In this document: one piece after another, positions 1 to 6,618 of the stretch
How positions within the stretch are numbered: position 1 is the first letter of the stretch
Layout: each line of letters begins with the position of its first letter
Source: Bacteroidota bacterium
GTDB taxonomy: Bacteria; Bacteroidota; Bacteroidia; Bacteroidales; UBA1556
Direction of reading: 5' to 3'
Assembly (NCBI GenBank): GCA_003973505.1
Contig: QNXT01000094.1
Coordinates: 1-17,646 of the forward strand
Length of the DNA stretch: 17,646 nt
Program-made: the position numbers and the translations under genes
The notes under the pieces: model-generated
The model's database searches: none
What the model saw: the letters and a program-made list of their open reading frames with translations, nothing else
What the model was told of the DNA's origin: nothing

Positions 1-107
1 TTATTATATTCAGAATTATGAAATTCCAATCTCTTTTGAACATTTGAGGAAGATCCAATATAGTATTTATCAATTTTCTGCGAATACAAAATATAAATCC
101 AATGCAT
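1..107 (-). CDS. GIY-YIG endonuclease, partial second copy (N-terminal part only)
   Basis: The ATG is at 105-107 and the reading frame runs off the left edge of the window, giving 35 residues (MHWIYILYSQ through HNSEYN). These residues are identical to the start of the full copy at 204-476 and include the GIY-type strand (YIL), the YIG triad and the conserved Arg26. The DNA is a perfect copy of 370-476, so this is a second tandem unit of the same element. Whether the copy is intact beyond the window cannot be seen. It lies directly downstream, on the minus strand, of a tRNA-Asn fragment and a hairpin, just as the other copy does. Confidence 0.75.
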   Translation of the reverse strand, partial: MHWIYILYSQKIDKYYIGSSSNVQKRLEFHNSEYN

Positions 108-149
108 AGAATTTTGATTTAAAACAAAAAAAGCCGCTTAATGCGGCTT
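1..149. repeat. 149-bp perfect direct repeat, copy 1 (copy 2 at 370-518)
   Basis: By eye every base of 1-149 matches 370-518, an offset of 369. The repeat spans the 5' part of the GIY-YIG gene, its leader and the GCCGC/GCGGC hairpin. It stops at the base after GCGGCTT, where this copy continues into a T-tract and a tRNA acceptor 3' strand while copy 2 jumps 19 bp ahead into the T-arm. The left boundary is the window edge, so the real repeat may be longer. Perfect identity implies recent duplication, gene conversion or an assembly duplication. Confidence 0.9.
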
Positions 150-155
150 TTTTTT
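125..155 (-). terminator. Hairpin with A/T tracts on both sides, likely terminator
   Basis: AAGCCGC and GCGGCTT form a 7-bp stem around a TTAAT loop. An A-run lies on the left and a T-run on the right, so it is a Rho-independent terminator candidate on either strand. On the minus strand it sits just after the 3' end of the tRNA-Asn fragment (157) and before the GIY-YIG ORF, which is where a tRNA terminator would be expected. The copy at 494-518 has lost its right-hand T-run. Confidence 0.7.
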
Positions 156-156
156 G

Positions 157-213
157 CTCCTCTTCCAGGACTTGAACCTGGGACACCTCCCGATGTATCG
201 GGATCAGGTGCTC
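157..213 (-). pseudogene. tRNA-Asn fragment C: 3' half, anticodon arm replaced by a palindrome
   Basis: Read on the minus strand this gives GAGCACCTGA (D-stem 3' strand and start of the anticodon stem), then the palindrome TCCCGATACATCGGGA, then GGTGTCC (variable loop), the T-arm CCAGG-TTCAAGT-CCTGG, the acceptor 3' strand AAGAGGA and a G discriminator. The T-arm and acceptor match what tRNA-Asn fragment B needs to be completed. The 5' half (acceptor 5' strand, D-loop) is missing and replaced by the end of the GIY-YIG ORF, and the CTGTTAA anticodon loop is gone. It cannot be a functional tRNA. CCA is not encoded. Confidence 0.8.
188..203. repeat. 16-bp palindrome TCCCGATGTATCGGGA inside tRNA fragment C
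   Basis: The arms TCCCGAT and ATCGGGA are perfect, around a GT centre. The same palindrome with a GC centre sits at the same point of tRNA fragment A (642-657), and a related one (TA centre) lies at 10184-10201. It replaces roughly ten bases of the anticodon arm. From memory, CCCGAT-type palindromes are abundant dispersed repeats in Bacteroidota; I could not check copy number. Confidence 0.85.
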
Positions 214-476
214 GATTTACTTGAATTCCAACCCTCTTTGATCAATGTGTTAATGAAAGTTCTACTCTTTTGTTTTTTAATAAAAATCTCAGCTTTAAGT
301 GCGTCACTTTTAGTCTCGAATTGATGCGAAAATACCAATTCCCAAGGCTGTCCTCTTTTACTCCAAATCTTATTATATTCAGAATTATGAAATTCCAATC
401 TCTTTTGAACATTTGAGGAAGATCCAATATAGTATTTATCAATTTTCTGCGAATACAAAATATAAATCCAATGCAT
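204..476 (-). CDS. Small GIY-YIG family endonuclease
   Basis: This 90-residue protein is the usual size for the stand-alone GIY-YIG (UvrC N-terminal-like) proteins common in Bacteroidota. Visible family residues are the first strand YILYS (5-9), YYIGS (15-19), Arg26 in QKRLEFHN and the metal-binding Glu63 in LKAEIFIKKQKSR. The family fold cleaves DNA; the target of this protein is unknown. It is read from an ATG at 474-476. The last codons (ST) and the TGA stop come from the D-stem/anticodon stem of tRNA fragment C, so the ORF is fused into tRNA sequence. It lies between tRNA-Asn fragments B (upstream) and C (downstream). A second, partial copy follows at 1-107. Family assignment is secure; a mobile or homing role is inference. 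Confidence 0.85.
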   Translation of the reverse strand: MHWIYILYSQKIDKYYIGSSSNVQKRLEFHNSEYNKIWSKRGQPWELVFSHQFETKSDALKAEIFIKKQKSRTFINTLIKEGWNSSKSST

Positions 477-518
477 AGAATTTTGATTTAAAACAAAAAA
501 AGCCGCTTAATGCGGCTT
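370..518. repeat. 149-bp perfect direct repeat, copy 2
   Basis: This is the partner of 1-149. Immediately right of this copy, a 19-bp segment present in copy 1 (six T's, the short acceptor sequence TCCTCTT and part of the T-stem) is missing. As a result the hairpin is joined directly to GACTTGAACC of the tRNA T-loop. Confidence 0.9.
494..518 (-). terminator. Second copy of the GCCGC/GCGGC hairpin
   Basis: It has the same stem and loop as at 125-155. On the minus strand it is still followed by a T-run, so it could terminate transcripts that pass through tRNA fragment B. The opposite T-run has been removed by the 19-bp deletion that also cut the tRNA, so this copy can act in one direction only. 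Confidence 0.6.
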
Positions 519-580
519 GACTTGAACCTGGGACACCCTGATTAACAGTCAGGTGCTCTAACCAGCTGAGCTAAAGAGGA
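519..580 (-). tRNA. tRNA-Asn(GTT) body with missing 3' end, probably non-functional
   Basis: On the minus strand the sequence starts TCCTCTT (acceptor 5' strand), then TA, the D-arm GCTC-AGCTGGTTA-GAGC, a five-pair anticodon stem CCTGA/TCAGG around loop CTGTTAA (anticodon GTT, Asn), GTGTC, and the T-stem/loop start CCAGG-TTCAAGT-C. It then runs straight into the hairpin at 494-518. The T-stem 3' strand and acceptor AAGAGGA are absent. Joining this 5' part to the 3' part of fragment C gives a perfectly paired 73-nt tRNA-Asn, which identifies the parent gene. As written it cannot form an acceptor stem. A collapsed or misassembled tandem array is an alternative explanation. Confidence 0.75.
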
Positions 581-634
581 ATATATTTTTTTTACTCTTT
601 ATGAACTACTCAATTTTAAACTCTTTATCCCAGC

Positions 635-689
635 GGACACCTCCCGATGCATCGGGATCAGGTGCTCTAACCAGCTGAGCTAAAGAGGA
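635..689 (-). pseudogene. tRNA-Asn fragment A: intact 5' half, anticodon arm replaced by a palindrome
   Basis: From 689 on the minus strand this reads TCCTCTTTA, the full D-arm and GAGCACCTGA as in fragment B. It then has the palindrome TCCCGATGCATCGGGA in place of CTGTTAATCA, followed by GGTGTCC. Beyond this the T-arm is not recognisable (GCTGGGATAAAGAG). The upstream flank (690 to about 713) resembles the flank upstream of fragment B (581 to about 604), so A and B arose by tandem duplication. There is no anticodon, so it is not a working tRNA. Confidence 0.8.
642..657. repeat. 16-bp palindrome TCCCGATGCATCGGGA inside tRNA fragment A
   Basis: This is a perfect palindrome of 16 bp. It sits at exactly the same tRNA position as the copy at 188-203 and differs only in the central dinucleotide (GC versus GT). 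The replacement therefore happened before these two tRNA copies separated, or was copied between them. Confidence 0.9.
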
Positions 690-742
690 ATTTTTCTTTT
701 ACTCTATATGAACTTCAATATCACTTTTGAGCTAAAGCGGTG

Positions 743-772
743 CAAAGATACATTAAGATTTTATATGAACAA
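743..772 (-). promoter_or_regulatory. Bacteroidota-type promoter for the tRNA-Asn array
   Basis: On the minus strand TTG (772-770) is followed after 19 bases by TATCTTTG (750-743), an exact match to the Bacteroidota consensus TTG-N19-TAnnTTTG. Transcription would start around 735-738, about 45-50 nt before the 5' end of tRNA fragment A (689). I see no second good promoter between fragments A and B, so one transcript would cross the whole array. Confidence 0.7.
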
Positions 773-844
773 GAAAAAAATTAAAAATTTTTAGAAAATT
801 TACATTTTATTGTATTGTCTGTAAAATCAATAAGTTACAAATTT

Positions 845-3085
845 CTATTCTTTTGAAGGCTCGTTTTTTGTTTTGTCATCCTCATCCTCTTTATCGTTTT
901 CATCCTTATTATGAGGTGTTTTATATGGAACTTCAATCACAATTGTCGTTCCTTGTCCAACGATACTGTCGATGCTAATGCTTCCATTTATGTCTTCAAT
1001 CCGTTTTTTTAGATTCTTCATTCCAATCCCATCTGATTTTGCCGTTTTGGTATCAAAGCCAATGCCGTGATCTTCAACAATGACACTTAAATGGGTTTCT
1101 GTACCTGAGAACTGAATCATCACTTCATCTGCTTGGGCATGACGTATCACGTTGGTAATCAATTCTTGTATAACTCTAAATAAGTTAATCTCGCTATCGG
1201 GGTCGAGCCGTGTTCCTATATCATAACTCATTACATGCATTTGAACTTTACCTGCCGAATTTATAGCATCACGCATGTTTTCAACGGCTGCTATCAAACC
1301 AAATTGTGTTAAAACCCCCTTGCTCAGATTGTGAGAAACGGCACGTACTTCACCCACAGACTTATCTAATAACTGCATGGCAAATTCATAACTCTGTTTT
1401 GCATTTTTATCTTTATTAAGCAAATCTTCCAAGCTGTTAAAATGCAGACGAACTGTTGAAAGTAGCGTTCCTAAACGGTCGTGTAAATCAGCAGCAATCC
1501 GCGATCGTTCTTTTTCTTGCCCTTCTACAAATGATTTTATGGAGCTCATCTCCAATTCCTTCATCAGTTTTAGTGTTTTCTGATGGTTTATTTGTTCATT
1601 TTTTTCAAGAAGTTCTTTATCAGCCGCGAGTTTCATTTTATGATAGCGGTACAGTATAAAGAGTATTATTAATAGAAGAATGGCTGCAATGATTAAGGTT
1701 TTTATAAGCAGTGCTTGTTTTTCATTGGTAATTTTTTGCTTTTCAGCTTCTAAATCAGCAAGTTTTTTGGTTTCCTCGAGATGTTCGATAAGTCGATCTT
1801 TCTTCTCTGATTCATATTTTTGTTTATACTCACTTAGTTTTTCCTCTAATTTGAGGCTATGTATGGAATCGTTCAATACGCGATAGTTAACATAATAATC
1901 TAAAGCCTCTTTATAATTGCCTAAATTTTTATATGCTTGTGATAAGCCGTTCAAACATTCTAATTTGATTTCCAACAAACTATTTTTATCAGCAATATCT
2001 ATTGCCTTTTTTAAATAGCTTATTGCTTCCCGACTTTTCTTTTGTTCGGCATATAGCAATCCAATGTTTCCATAAGAGGCGGCAAGCCAACGAGGAGTTT
2101 TCGTCTCTTCGCGAATAGCAAGGGCCTGTTTATAATATTTTAAGGCAGCGTCAAAGTCACCTTGCGACTTCTTAATATTTCCTATATTATCGTATAAGCC
2201 AGCCATACTAGATTTTGGGCCAATTTTTTTTCTAATACTCAAAGCCTCATTAAAATAAAGCATGGCAGTATCCAATTCTCCCAAGGCTTTATAGCAGACT
2301 CCCATATTCGTTAGAATGCTTGCCCTAAAACCATAACCTCTGCCTTTATTCTTGTCTAAAATCTGTTTGCTTTTTCGATATTCAACTAAAGCCTTTTTGT
2401 ACTCGGTGTGATATAAATAAATATTACCAATATTAATTAAAACAGCAACACCAGCCAATTGTTTATTATGCTTATCATAAAGCTCCATGGCTCGATAATA
2501 GAATTCGATGGATTTATCATAATTACCCATATTTAGGTAAACCGAACCAATACGATTGTATGTGGCAGCCAAGAGTAGTTCAATACGTTTATTATGATTT
2601 GCTGATTTATCAATGGGGAATAGTTGTATTACTTTTTGATAAAAATATAGAGCCGAATCGTATTGGTCAATGTGTGAAAAAATACCTCCTATATTAAGAT
2701 ATACCTTTCCTGTTTTATACTTTTCCTTGATTGTATCTAAATAGGTAATACTCTTGCCATACATTATTAACGAAGAGTCAAATTTCTCCAGTTTTTTATA
2801 ATAATGGCCGTAAACATTATAAAAACTGCTGATAAGGTTTTTATTACTAACGCTATCAACAATTGTGGATGCTGAATCTAAATAAGAATGAAATGTGTTA
2901 AGATCTCTTTTTTTGTAATAATAGGATAGGCTTAAATAACGATCTAACTTACTTTCTGGCGTTGATGTTTGAAGGTTTAGTAAACTGTCGATTTTTGATT
3001 TATTTGTACCAAAACTTGAAAAAGGAATAAGCAGACACAGTAAAATAATCTGAAAAGCAATTAATCTTATCTTAATTCGAGGCAT
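845..3085 (-). CDS. TPR-containing membrane sensor histidine kinase (HisKA_3 type)
   Basis: The protein has 746 residues. Residues 1-26 form a signal peptide or N-terminal membrane segment. Residues from about 80 to 400 are a series of tetratricopeptide repeats (for example GSVYLNMGNYDKSIEFYYRA and GNIKKSQGDFDAALKYYKQA). Residues 410-457 form a charged coiled coil, 459-482 a transmembrane helix, and 490-520 a second coiled coil. The kinase follows: the dimerisation motif ERSRIAADLHDRLG with phospho-acceptor His535, N-box ELITNVIRHA (Asn645), G1 EDHGIGFD (671-678) and G2 GIGMKNL (686-692). The last 25 residues are strongly acidic/basic. This is the NarX/DesK-like kinase class that phosphorylates a LuxR-type response regulator. 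The TPRs are probably periplasmic and sense a protein or peptide (inference). No regulator gene is adjacent, so it is an orphan within this window. It ends toward the tRNA array and is divergent from the polysaccharide operon. Confidence 0.9.
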   Translation of the reverse strand: MPRIKIRLIAFQIILLCLLIPFSSFGTNKSKIDSLLNLQTSTPESKLDRYLSLSYYYKKRDLNTFHSYLDSASTIVDSVSNKNLISSFYNVYGHYYKKLEKFDSSLIMYGKSITYLDTIKEKYKTGKVYLNIGGIFSHIDQYDSALYFYQKVIQLFPIDKSANHNKRIELLLAATYNRIGSVYLNMGNYDKSIEFYYRAMELYDKHNKQLAGVAVLINIGNIYLYHTEYKKALVEYRKSKQILDKNKGRGYGFRASILTNMGVCYKALGELDTAMLYFNEALSIRKKIGPKSSMAGLYDNIGNIKKSQGDFDAALKYYKQALAIREETKTPRWLAASYGNIGLLYAEQKKSREAISYLKKAIDIADKNSLLEIKLECLNGLSQAYKNLGNYKEALDYYVNYRVLNDSIHSLKLEEKLSEYKQKYESEKKDRLIEHLEETKKLADLEAEKQKITNEKQALLIKTLIIAAILLLIILFILYRYHKMKLAADKELLEKNEQINHQKTLKLMKELEMSSIKSFVEGQEKERSRIAADLHDRLGTLLSTVRLHFNSLEDLLNKDKNAKQSYEFAMQLLDKSVGEVRAVSHNLSKGVLTQFGLIAAVENMRDAINSAGKVQMHVMSYDIGTRLDPDSEINLFRVIQELITNVIRHAQADEVMIQFSGTETHLSVIVEDHGIGFDTKTAKSDGIGMKNLKKRIEDINGSISIDSIVGQGTTIVIEVPYKTPHNKDENDKEDEDDKTKNEPSKE

Positions 3086-3352
3086 CTGTTGAGCAGTTAT
3101 TTATGAAGTCAGCTATGTTTTCGCTAAAGTAATAAAAAAAATCATACGATTTTTATCAATACTTCGTTAGAAATTTGGTATTTGAAAAATAGCTTTACAA
3201 AATCCATTGCGATGGATTGAGCTGTTTTGGATGGCTAATAAATTAATCTATTGCACATTTTATAAAAGATAATCGAAGTTGAACGGAAAAAAATAATGTA
3301 CATTTGCCACCGCAAATATTAATCAGCAAGATTCATAATTATAATATATCAG
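3086..3352. other. Divergent intergenic region between kinase and polysaccharide operon
   Basis: These 267 bp separate two divergent genes. The rightward promoter at 3279-3306 is clear. I found no TAnnTTTG box for the leftward kinase gene. A small inverted repeat, ATCCAT-TGCG-ATGGAT, at 3202-3217 lies about midway and could be an operator or chance. Nothing else is recognisable. Confidence 0.5.
3279..3306 (+). promoter_or_regulatory. Promoter for the wzz-like/ligase/xth operon
   Basis: TTG at 3279-3281 is followed 17 bases later by TACATTTG (3299-3306), matching TTG-N17-23-TAnnTTTG. It is 46 bp upstream of the ATG at 3353, leaving a short AT-rich leader without a Shine-Dalgarno sequence, as is usual in Bacteroidota. 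Confidence 0.65.
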
Positions 3353-4369
3353 ATGAAGGACACAAATAATTTTAACTCAACGAATTTCATTGTTTTTTTA
3401 TGGCAAAAAAGGAAGCTACTTATTGGTCTTACCCTTGCAGCAGCCATACTTTCAGCCGTGTTTTCTGGCCCTTTTTTCATAACGCCAAAGTATAAATCTA
3501 CTTTTGTTCTTTTCCCTTCTTCCACCAACTCTATTTCAAAAGCTTTGCTTGGAGACAATCAGGGTTATAAACAGGATTTATTGCAGTTTGGAGAGGAAGA
3601 ACATGCGGAGCAATTGCTTCAAATCCTCAATTCGAGTCGAATTCGTGATCGGATTATAGAGAAATATGATTTAATGAATCATTATGATATTTCTGAAAAT
3701 TCGAAATTTAAAAGAACACTTTTGAATAAGGAGTACGAAAGCAATATTAAGTATCGTCGTACCGAGAATATGGCGGTAGAGATAACTGTTTTGGATAAAG
3801 ATCCTGTGTTAGCTGCTAATATTGCCAATGATATTGCTGCTTTGCTTGATTCATTAAAAATTGGAATGCAAAAAGAACGAGCCATTCGAGGTTACGAAAT
3901 TGTGAAAATGGAGTATGAGTCTTTGCGTGATGATATTTATATGAAAGAAGACTCGCTTACAAAATTACGTGAGTTGGGGATTTTCGATTATGAAACGCAA
4001 TCGGAAATGATTACCCGGCAGCTTGCCATAGAGATCGCGAAAAATCCCAATTCGAATGCCGTTAAAGCCTTGGACGATAAACTATCGGTTCTTGCAAAAT
4101 ATGGTGGACCTTATGTAAGTATTCGTGACGGTTTGGAATATGAGAAAAAGCTTTTGGTAGAGGTAAAAGAGAAGTACGATAAGGCAAAGATTGATGCGGA
4201 AGAAGAGCTCCCTCAAACATTTAAGGTAGATACAGCTTATCCTGCTGAAAAGAAATCATATCCTGTTAGATGGTTGATTGTATTGGTTGCTACTGTGTCA
4301 ACACTTTTACTTACCATCTTTATTCTAATTTTAATTGATAGTTTGAAAAACGTAAAATTCAATAAATAG
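3353..4369 (+). CDS. Wzz/chain-length-determinant family membrane protein
   Basis: This 338-residue polysaccharide co-polymerase-like protein has the classical topology: a short cytoplasmic N-terminus, transmembrane helix 1 (about 21-44), a large periplasmic domain rich in coiled coil (about 90-290), a Pro-containing segment AYPAEKKSYPVRW just before transmembrane helix 2 (306-328), and a short tail. The Wzz N-terminal signature PKYKSTFVLFP follows helix 1. Family members set the chain length of O-antigen or exopolysaccharide, or gate export; they have no enzymatic motif. No tyrosine-kinase domain is fused. It is the first gene of a tight operon, with five bases separating it from the O-antigen ligase-like gene, which fits a role in the same polysaccharide pathway. 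The precise polymer is unknown. Confidence 0.85.
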   Translation: MKDTNNFNSTNFIVFLWQKRKLLIGLTLAAAILSAVFSGPFFITPKYKSTFVLFPSSTNSISKALLGDNQGYKQDLLQFGEEEHAEQLLQILNSSRIRDRIIEKYDLMNHYDISENSKFKRTLLNKEYESNIKYRRTENMAVEITVLDKDPVLAANIANDIAALLDSLKIGMQKERAIRGYEIVKMEYESLRDDIYMKEDSLTKLRELGIFDYETQSEMITRQLAIEIAKNPNSNAVKALDDKLSVLAKYGGPYVSIRDGLEYEKKLLVEVKEKYDKAKIDAEEELPQTFKVDTAYPAEKKSYPVRWLIVLVATVSTLLLTIFILILIDSLKNVKFNK

Positions 4370-4374
4370 TCGTT

Positions 4375-5829
4375 TTGTTAAACTCCTGGGATTCCGATAA
4401 AAAACAATCATTTTTAGCCATTGTTATCAGTGCGCTATACATCTTGATTAATAGCTTCTTGATATCTCAAGAAGTGTATTGGTTTAGTGTGCTGCCTGGA
4501 GTTTTATTAATACTGATGATTTATGTCTTTGCGCTTGACAAAATCTATTTCATTATTGCCTTTTTTACTCCTTTGGCCATCGATTTGAGCGAAATTGGAT
4601 TCAAAGGAATTGATGTGGGGCTTTCACTTCCTACTGAACCTTTATTGTTTGGTTTAATGTTTTTGTTTGTCATTAAGTTGTTTTATGACAAGCATTTCGA
4701 TAAACGTATTTTTACCCATCCTGTAAGTATTTCCATTATTTTTTATTTACTATGGATGTTTCTAACCAGTATTACAAGCGAACACCCATTGGTTTCGTTT
4801 AAGTTTTTCCTTGCGCGACTTTGGTTTGTTATTCCCATGTATTTCTTTGGGATAATGGTATTTAAGAACATTAAGAATATCCCTCGTTTCATTTGGGCTT
4901 ATGTTATCGGGCTTATTTTTGTTATAGGCTGGACTATTTCGCAGCATGCTTTAAATGGATTTACAGACCATGCTGCCCATTGGGTTATGTCGCCATTTTA
5001 TAACGACCATACCTCCTATGGTGCTGTTTTGGCTATGTTTATTCCAATTATTTTTGGACTGATTGGCTTTTATAAAACGCCTTCTCAACGTTTTTTTACG
5101 GCACTCACATTAGTGATATTGCTTGTCGCGATATATTTATCAATCAGTCGTGCAGCCTGGGCAAGTATCATAATTGCTTTAGGTATTTATTTTCTACTTC
5201 GTTTTCGTATCCGTCTTAGTTGGATACTTTCAGCGGTAGCTATTCTCCTATTTTTCTTTTTCAGTTTTCAGGAGCAAATTCTGATGAAAATGGAAAAGAA
5301 TAAACAAGATTCTTCGGATAATTTTGTGGAACATGTGGAATCCATGTCCAATATTGCTACCGATGCTTCCAATTTGGAACGTATTAATAGATGGATGTCA
5401 GCGATACGAATGTTTGAAGCACGACCCATGCGGGGTTGGGGGCCGGGAACTTATCAGTTTGTGTATGCTCCTTTCCAAAGTGTGGAGCAAAAAACGGTTA
5501 TTAGCACAAATGTTGGAAATCGGGGAACTGCGCATAGCGAATACCTATTGGCACTTTCTGAGCAGGGAATCATTGGCTTTTTAAGCTTGATTATTATGCT
5601 TATTCTGGTTGCTAATACTGCTGTGAGAAATTATTACGCACTTTCTGATCTCAGGATACAACTCCTAAATTCTGTTCTGTTCTTAGGCCTTTCAACTTAT
5701 ATTGCGCATGCTTTATTCAATAATTTTCTTGATACCGATAAGATGGCAGTTCCCTTTTTCGGACTTATTGCCGGAATTGTAGCCATTGATATTTATCAGA
5801 AAAAGAAGGGTGAAAGTCAGAACAATTAA
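4375..5829 (+). CDS. O-antigen ligase/polymerase family membrane protein (Wzy_C)
   Basis: This 484-residue polytopic protein has about ten or more hydrophobic helices and one large periplasmic loop (about 300-390). Family features visible are DHTSYGAVLAM (211-221), SISRAAW (256-262), ERINRW (335-340), RGWGPGTY (353-360) and TAHSEYLLALSEQGIIGF (385-402), the last with the conserved His of the Wzy_C/WaaL domain. The family either ligates undecaprenyl-linked O-antigen to lipid A-core or polymerises repeat units; sequence alone does not separate these. The start is TTG at 4375: an in-frame stop at 4363-4365 leaves no upstream ATG, and using an internal start would remove the first helix. It lies five bases after the Wzz-like gene and 11 bases before xth, indicating one transcript. 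Confidence 0.85.
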   Translation: MLNSWDSDKKQSFLAIVISALYILINSFLISQEVYWFSVLPGVLLILMIYVFALDKIYFIIAFFTPLAIDLSEIGFKGIDVGLSLPTEPLLFGLMFLFVIKLFYDKHFDKRIFTHPVSISIIFYLLWMFLTSITSEHPLVSFKFFLARLWFVIPMYFFGIMVFKNIKNIPRFIWAYVIGLIFVIGWTISQHALNGFTDHAAHWVMSPFYNDHTSYGAVLAMFIPIIFGLIGFYKTPSQRFFTALTLVILLVAIYLSISRAAWASIIIALGIYFLLRFRIRLSWILSAVAILLFFFFSFQEQILMKMEKNKQDSSDNFVEHVESMSNIATDASNLERINRWMSAIRMFEARPMRGWGPGTYQFVYAPFQSVEQKTVISTNVGNRGTAHSEYLLALSEQGIIGFLSLIIMLILVANTAVRNYYALSDLRIQLLNSVLFLGLSTYIAHALFNNFLDTDKMAVPFFGLIAGIVAIDIYQKKKGESQNN

Positions 5830-5840
5830 AATATTCAATT

Positions 5841-6605
5841 ATGAAAATTGCCACTTATAATGTAAATGGAATACGTGCCGCCATGAAAAAGGGTTTTATG
5901 GAATGGTTAAAGGAAGCAAATCCTGACGTGGTATGTCTTCAAGAAACAAAGGCTCAAGAGGACCAGATTCCGAGTTTTGAATTTGCTGAGGCGGGTTATG
6001 AAACCTATTCTTTTTCTGCAAAAAAGAAGGGTTATAGTGGTGTGGCTATTCTTACTAAAACAACGCCTGATAAGGTAGTTAGAGGGATGAATATTCCTGC
6101 CTACGATGATGAAGGCCGGTTTATGCGTGCCGATTTTGGAGATCTTTCTGTGGTAAGCGTTTATCATCCATCGGGTTCATCAGGCGATTTACGTCAAGCA
6201 TTTAAGATGCAGTGGCTTAACGATTTTCAAGAATATGTAACCGAATTACGTAAAGAACGCCCCTATTTAATAATCAGTGGTGACTATAATATTTGTCATC
6301 AAGCTATTGATATTCATGCTCCTAAACGGAATGAGAAGAATTCGGGTTTCTTGCCTGAAGAGCGCGAATGGATGACCGGATTTTTGAATACGGGTTTTAT
6401 CGATTCTTTTCGTTATTTAAATAAAGAGCCCCACAACTACACTTGGTGGAGTTATCGTGCAAATGCTCGTGCAAATAATAAAGGTTGGCGCATAGATTAT
6501 CATATGGTAACGGAAAATCTTAAAGATCGAATCAAGAATGTGGAGATTCATACTCAGGCATTTCAGTCAGACCATTGCCCATTGATATTGGAGATTGAAG
6601 CCTAG
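5841..6605 (+). CDS. xth: Exodeoxyribonuclease III / AP endonuclease
   Basis: This 254-residue protein matches the ExoIII family over its full length. Catalytic motifs are present: YNVNGIRAA with Asn7, LQETKA with Glu35, VYHPSG with Tyr108, SGDYNICH with Asp148 and Asn150, GWRIDYH with Asp219, and SDHCPL with Asp244-His245. The enzyme cuts DNA 5' to abasic sites and removes 3'-blocking groups and 3' nucleotides in base excision repair, using Mg2+ in the cytoplasm. It starts 11 bases after the O-antigen ligase-like gene and would be co-transcribed with the polysaccharide genes, an unrelated pathway. It converges with the minus-strand gene ending at 6619, leaving only 13 bases between them. Confidence 0.95.
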   Translation: MKIATYNVNGIRAAMKKGFMEWLKEANPDVVCLQETKAQEDQIPSFEFAEAGYETYSFSAKKKGYSGVAILTKTTPDKVVRGMNIPAYDDEGRFMRADFGDLSVVSVYHPSGSSGDLRQAFKMQWLNDFQEYVTELRKERPYLIISGDYNICHQAIDIHAPKRNEKNSGFLPEEREWMTGFLNTGFIDSFRYLNKEPHNYTWWSYRANARANNKGWRIDYHMVTENLKDRIKNVEIHTQAFQSDHCPLILEIEA

Positions 6606-6618
6606 TTGATTGGTGTTG

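Noticed and set aside
519..580. Intact, functional tRNA-Asn
   Set aside because: The 5' half and the GTT anticodon are perfect, but there is no T-stem 3' strand or acceptor 3' strand; the sequence runs into the GCCGC/GCGGC hairpin. I kept it as a truncated tRNA.
1..700. CRISPR-like array
   Set aside because: The repeats are long (149 bp) and tRNA/ORF-derived, with no short regularly spaced repeats or cas genes.
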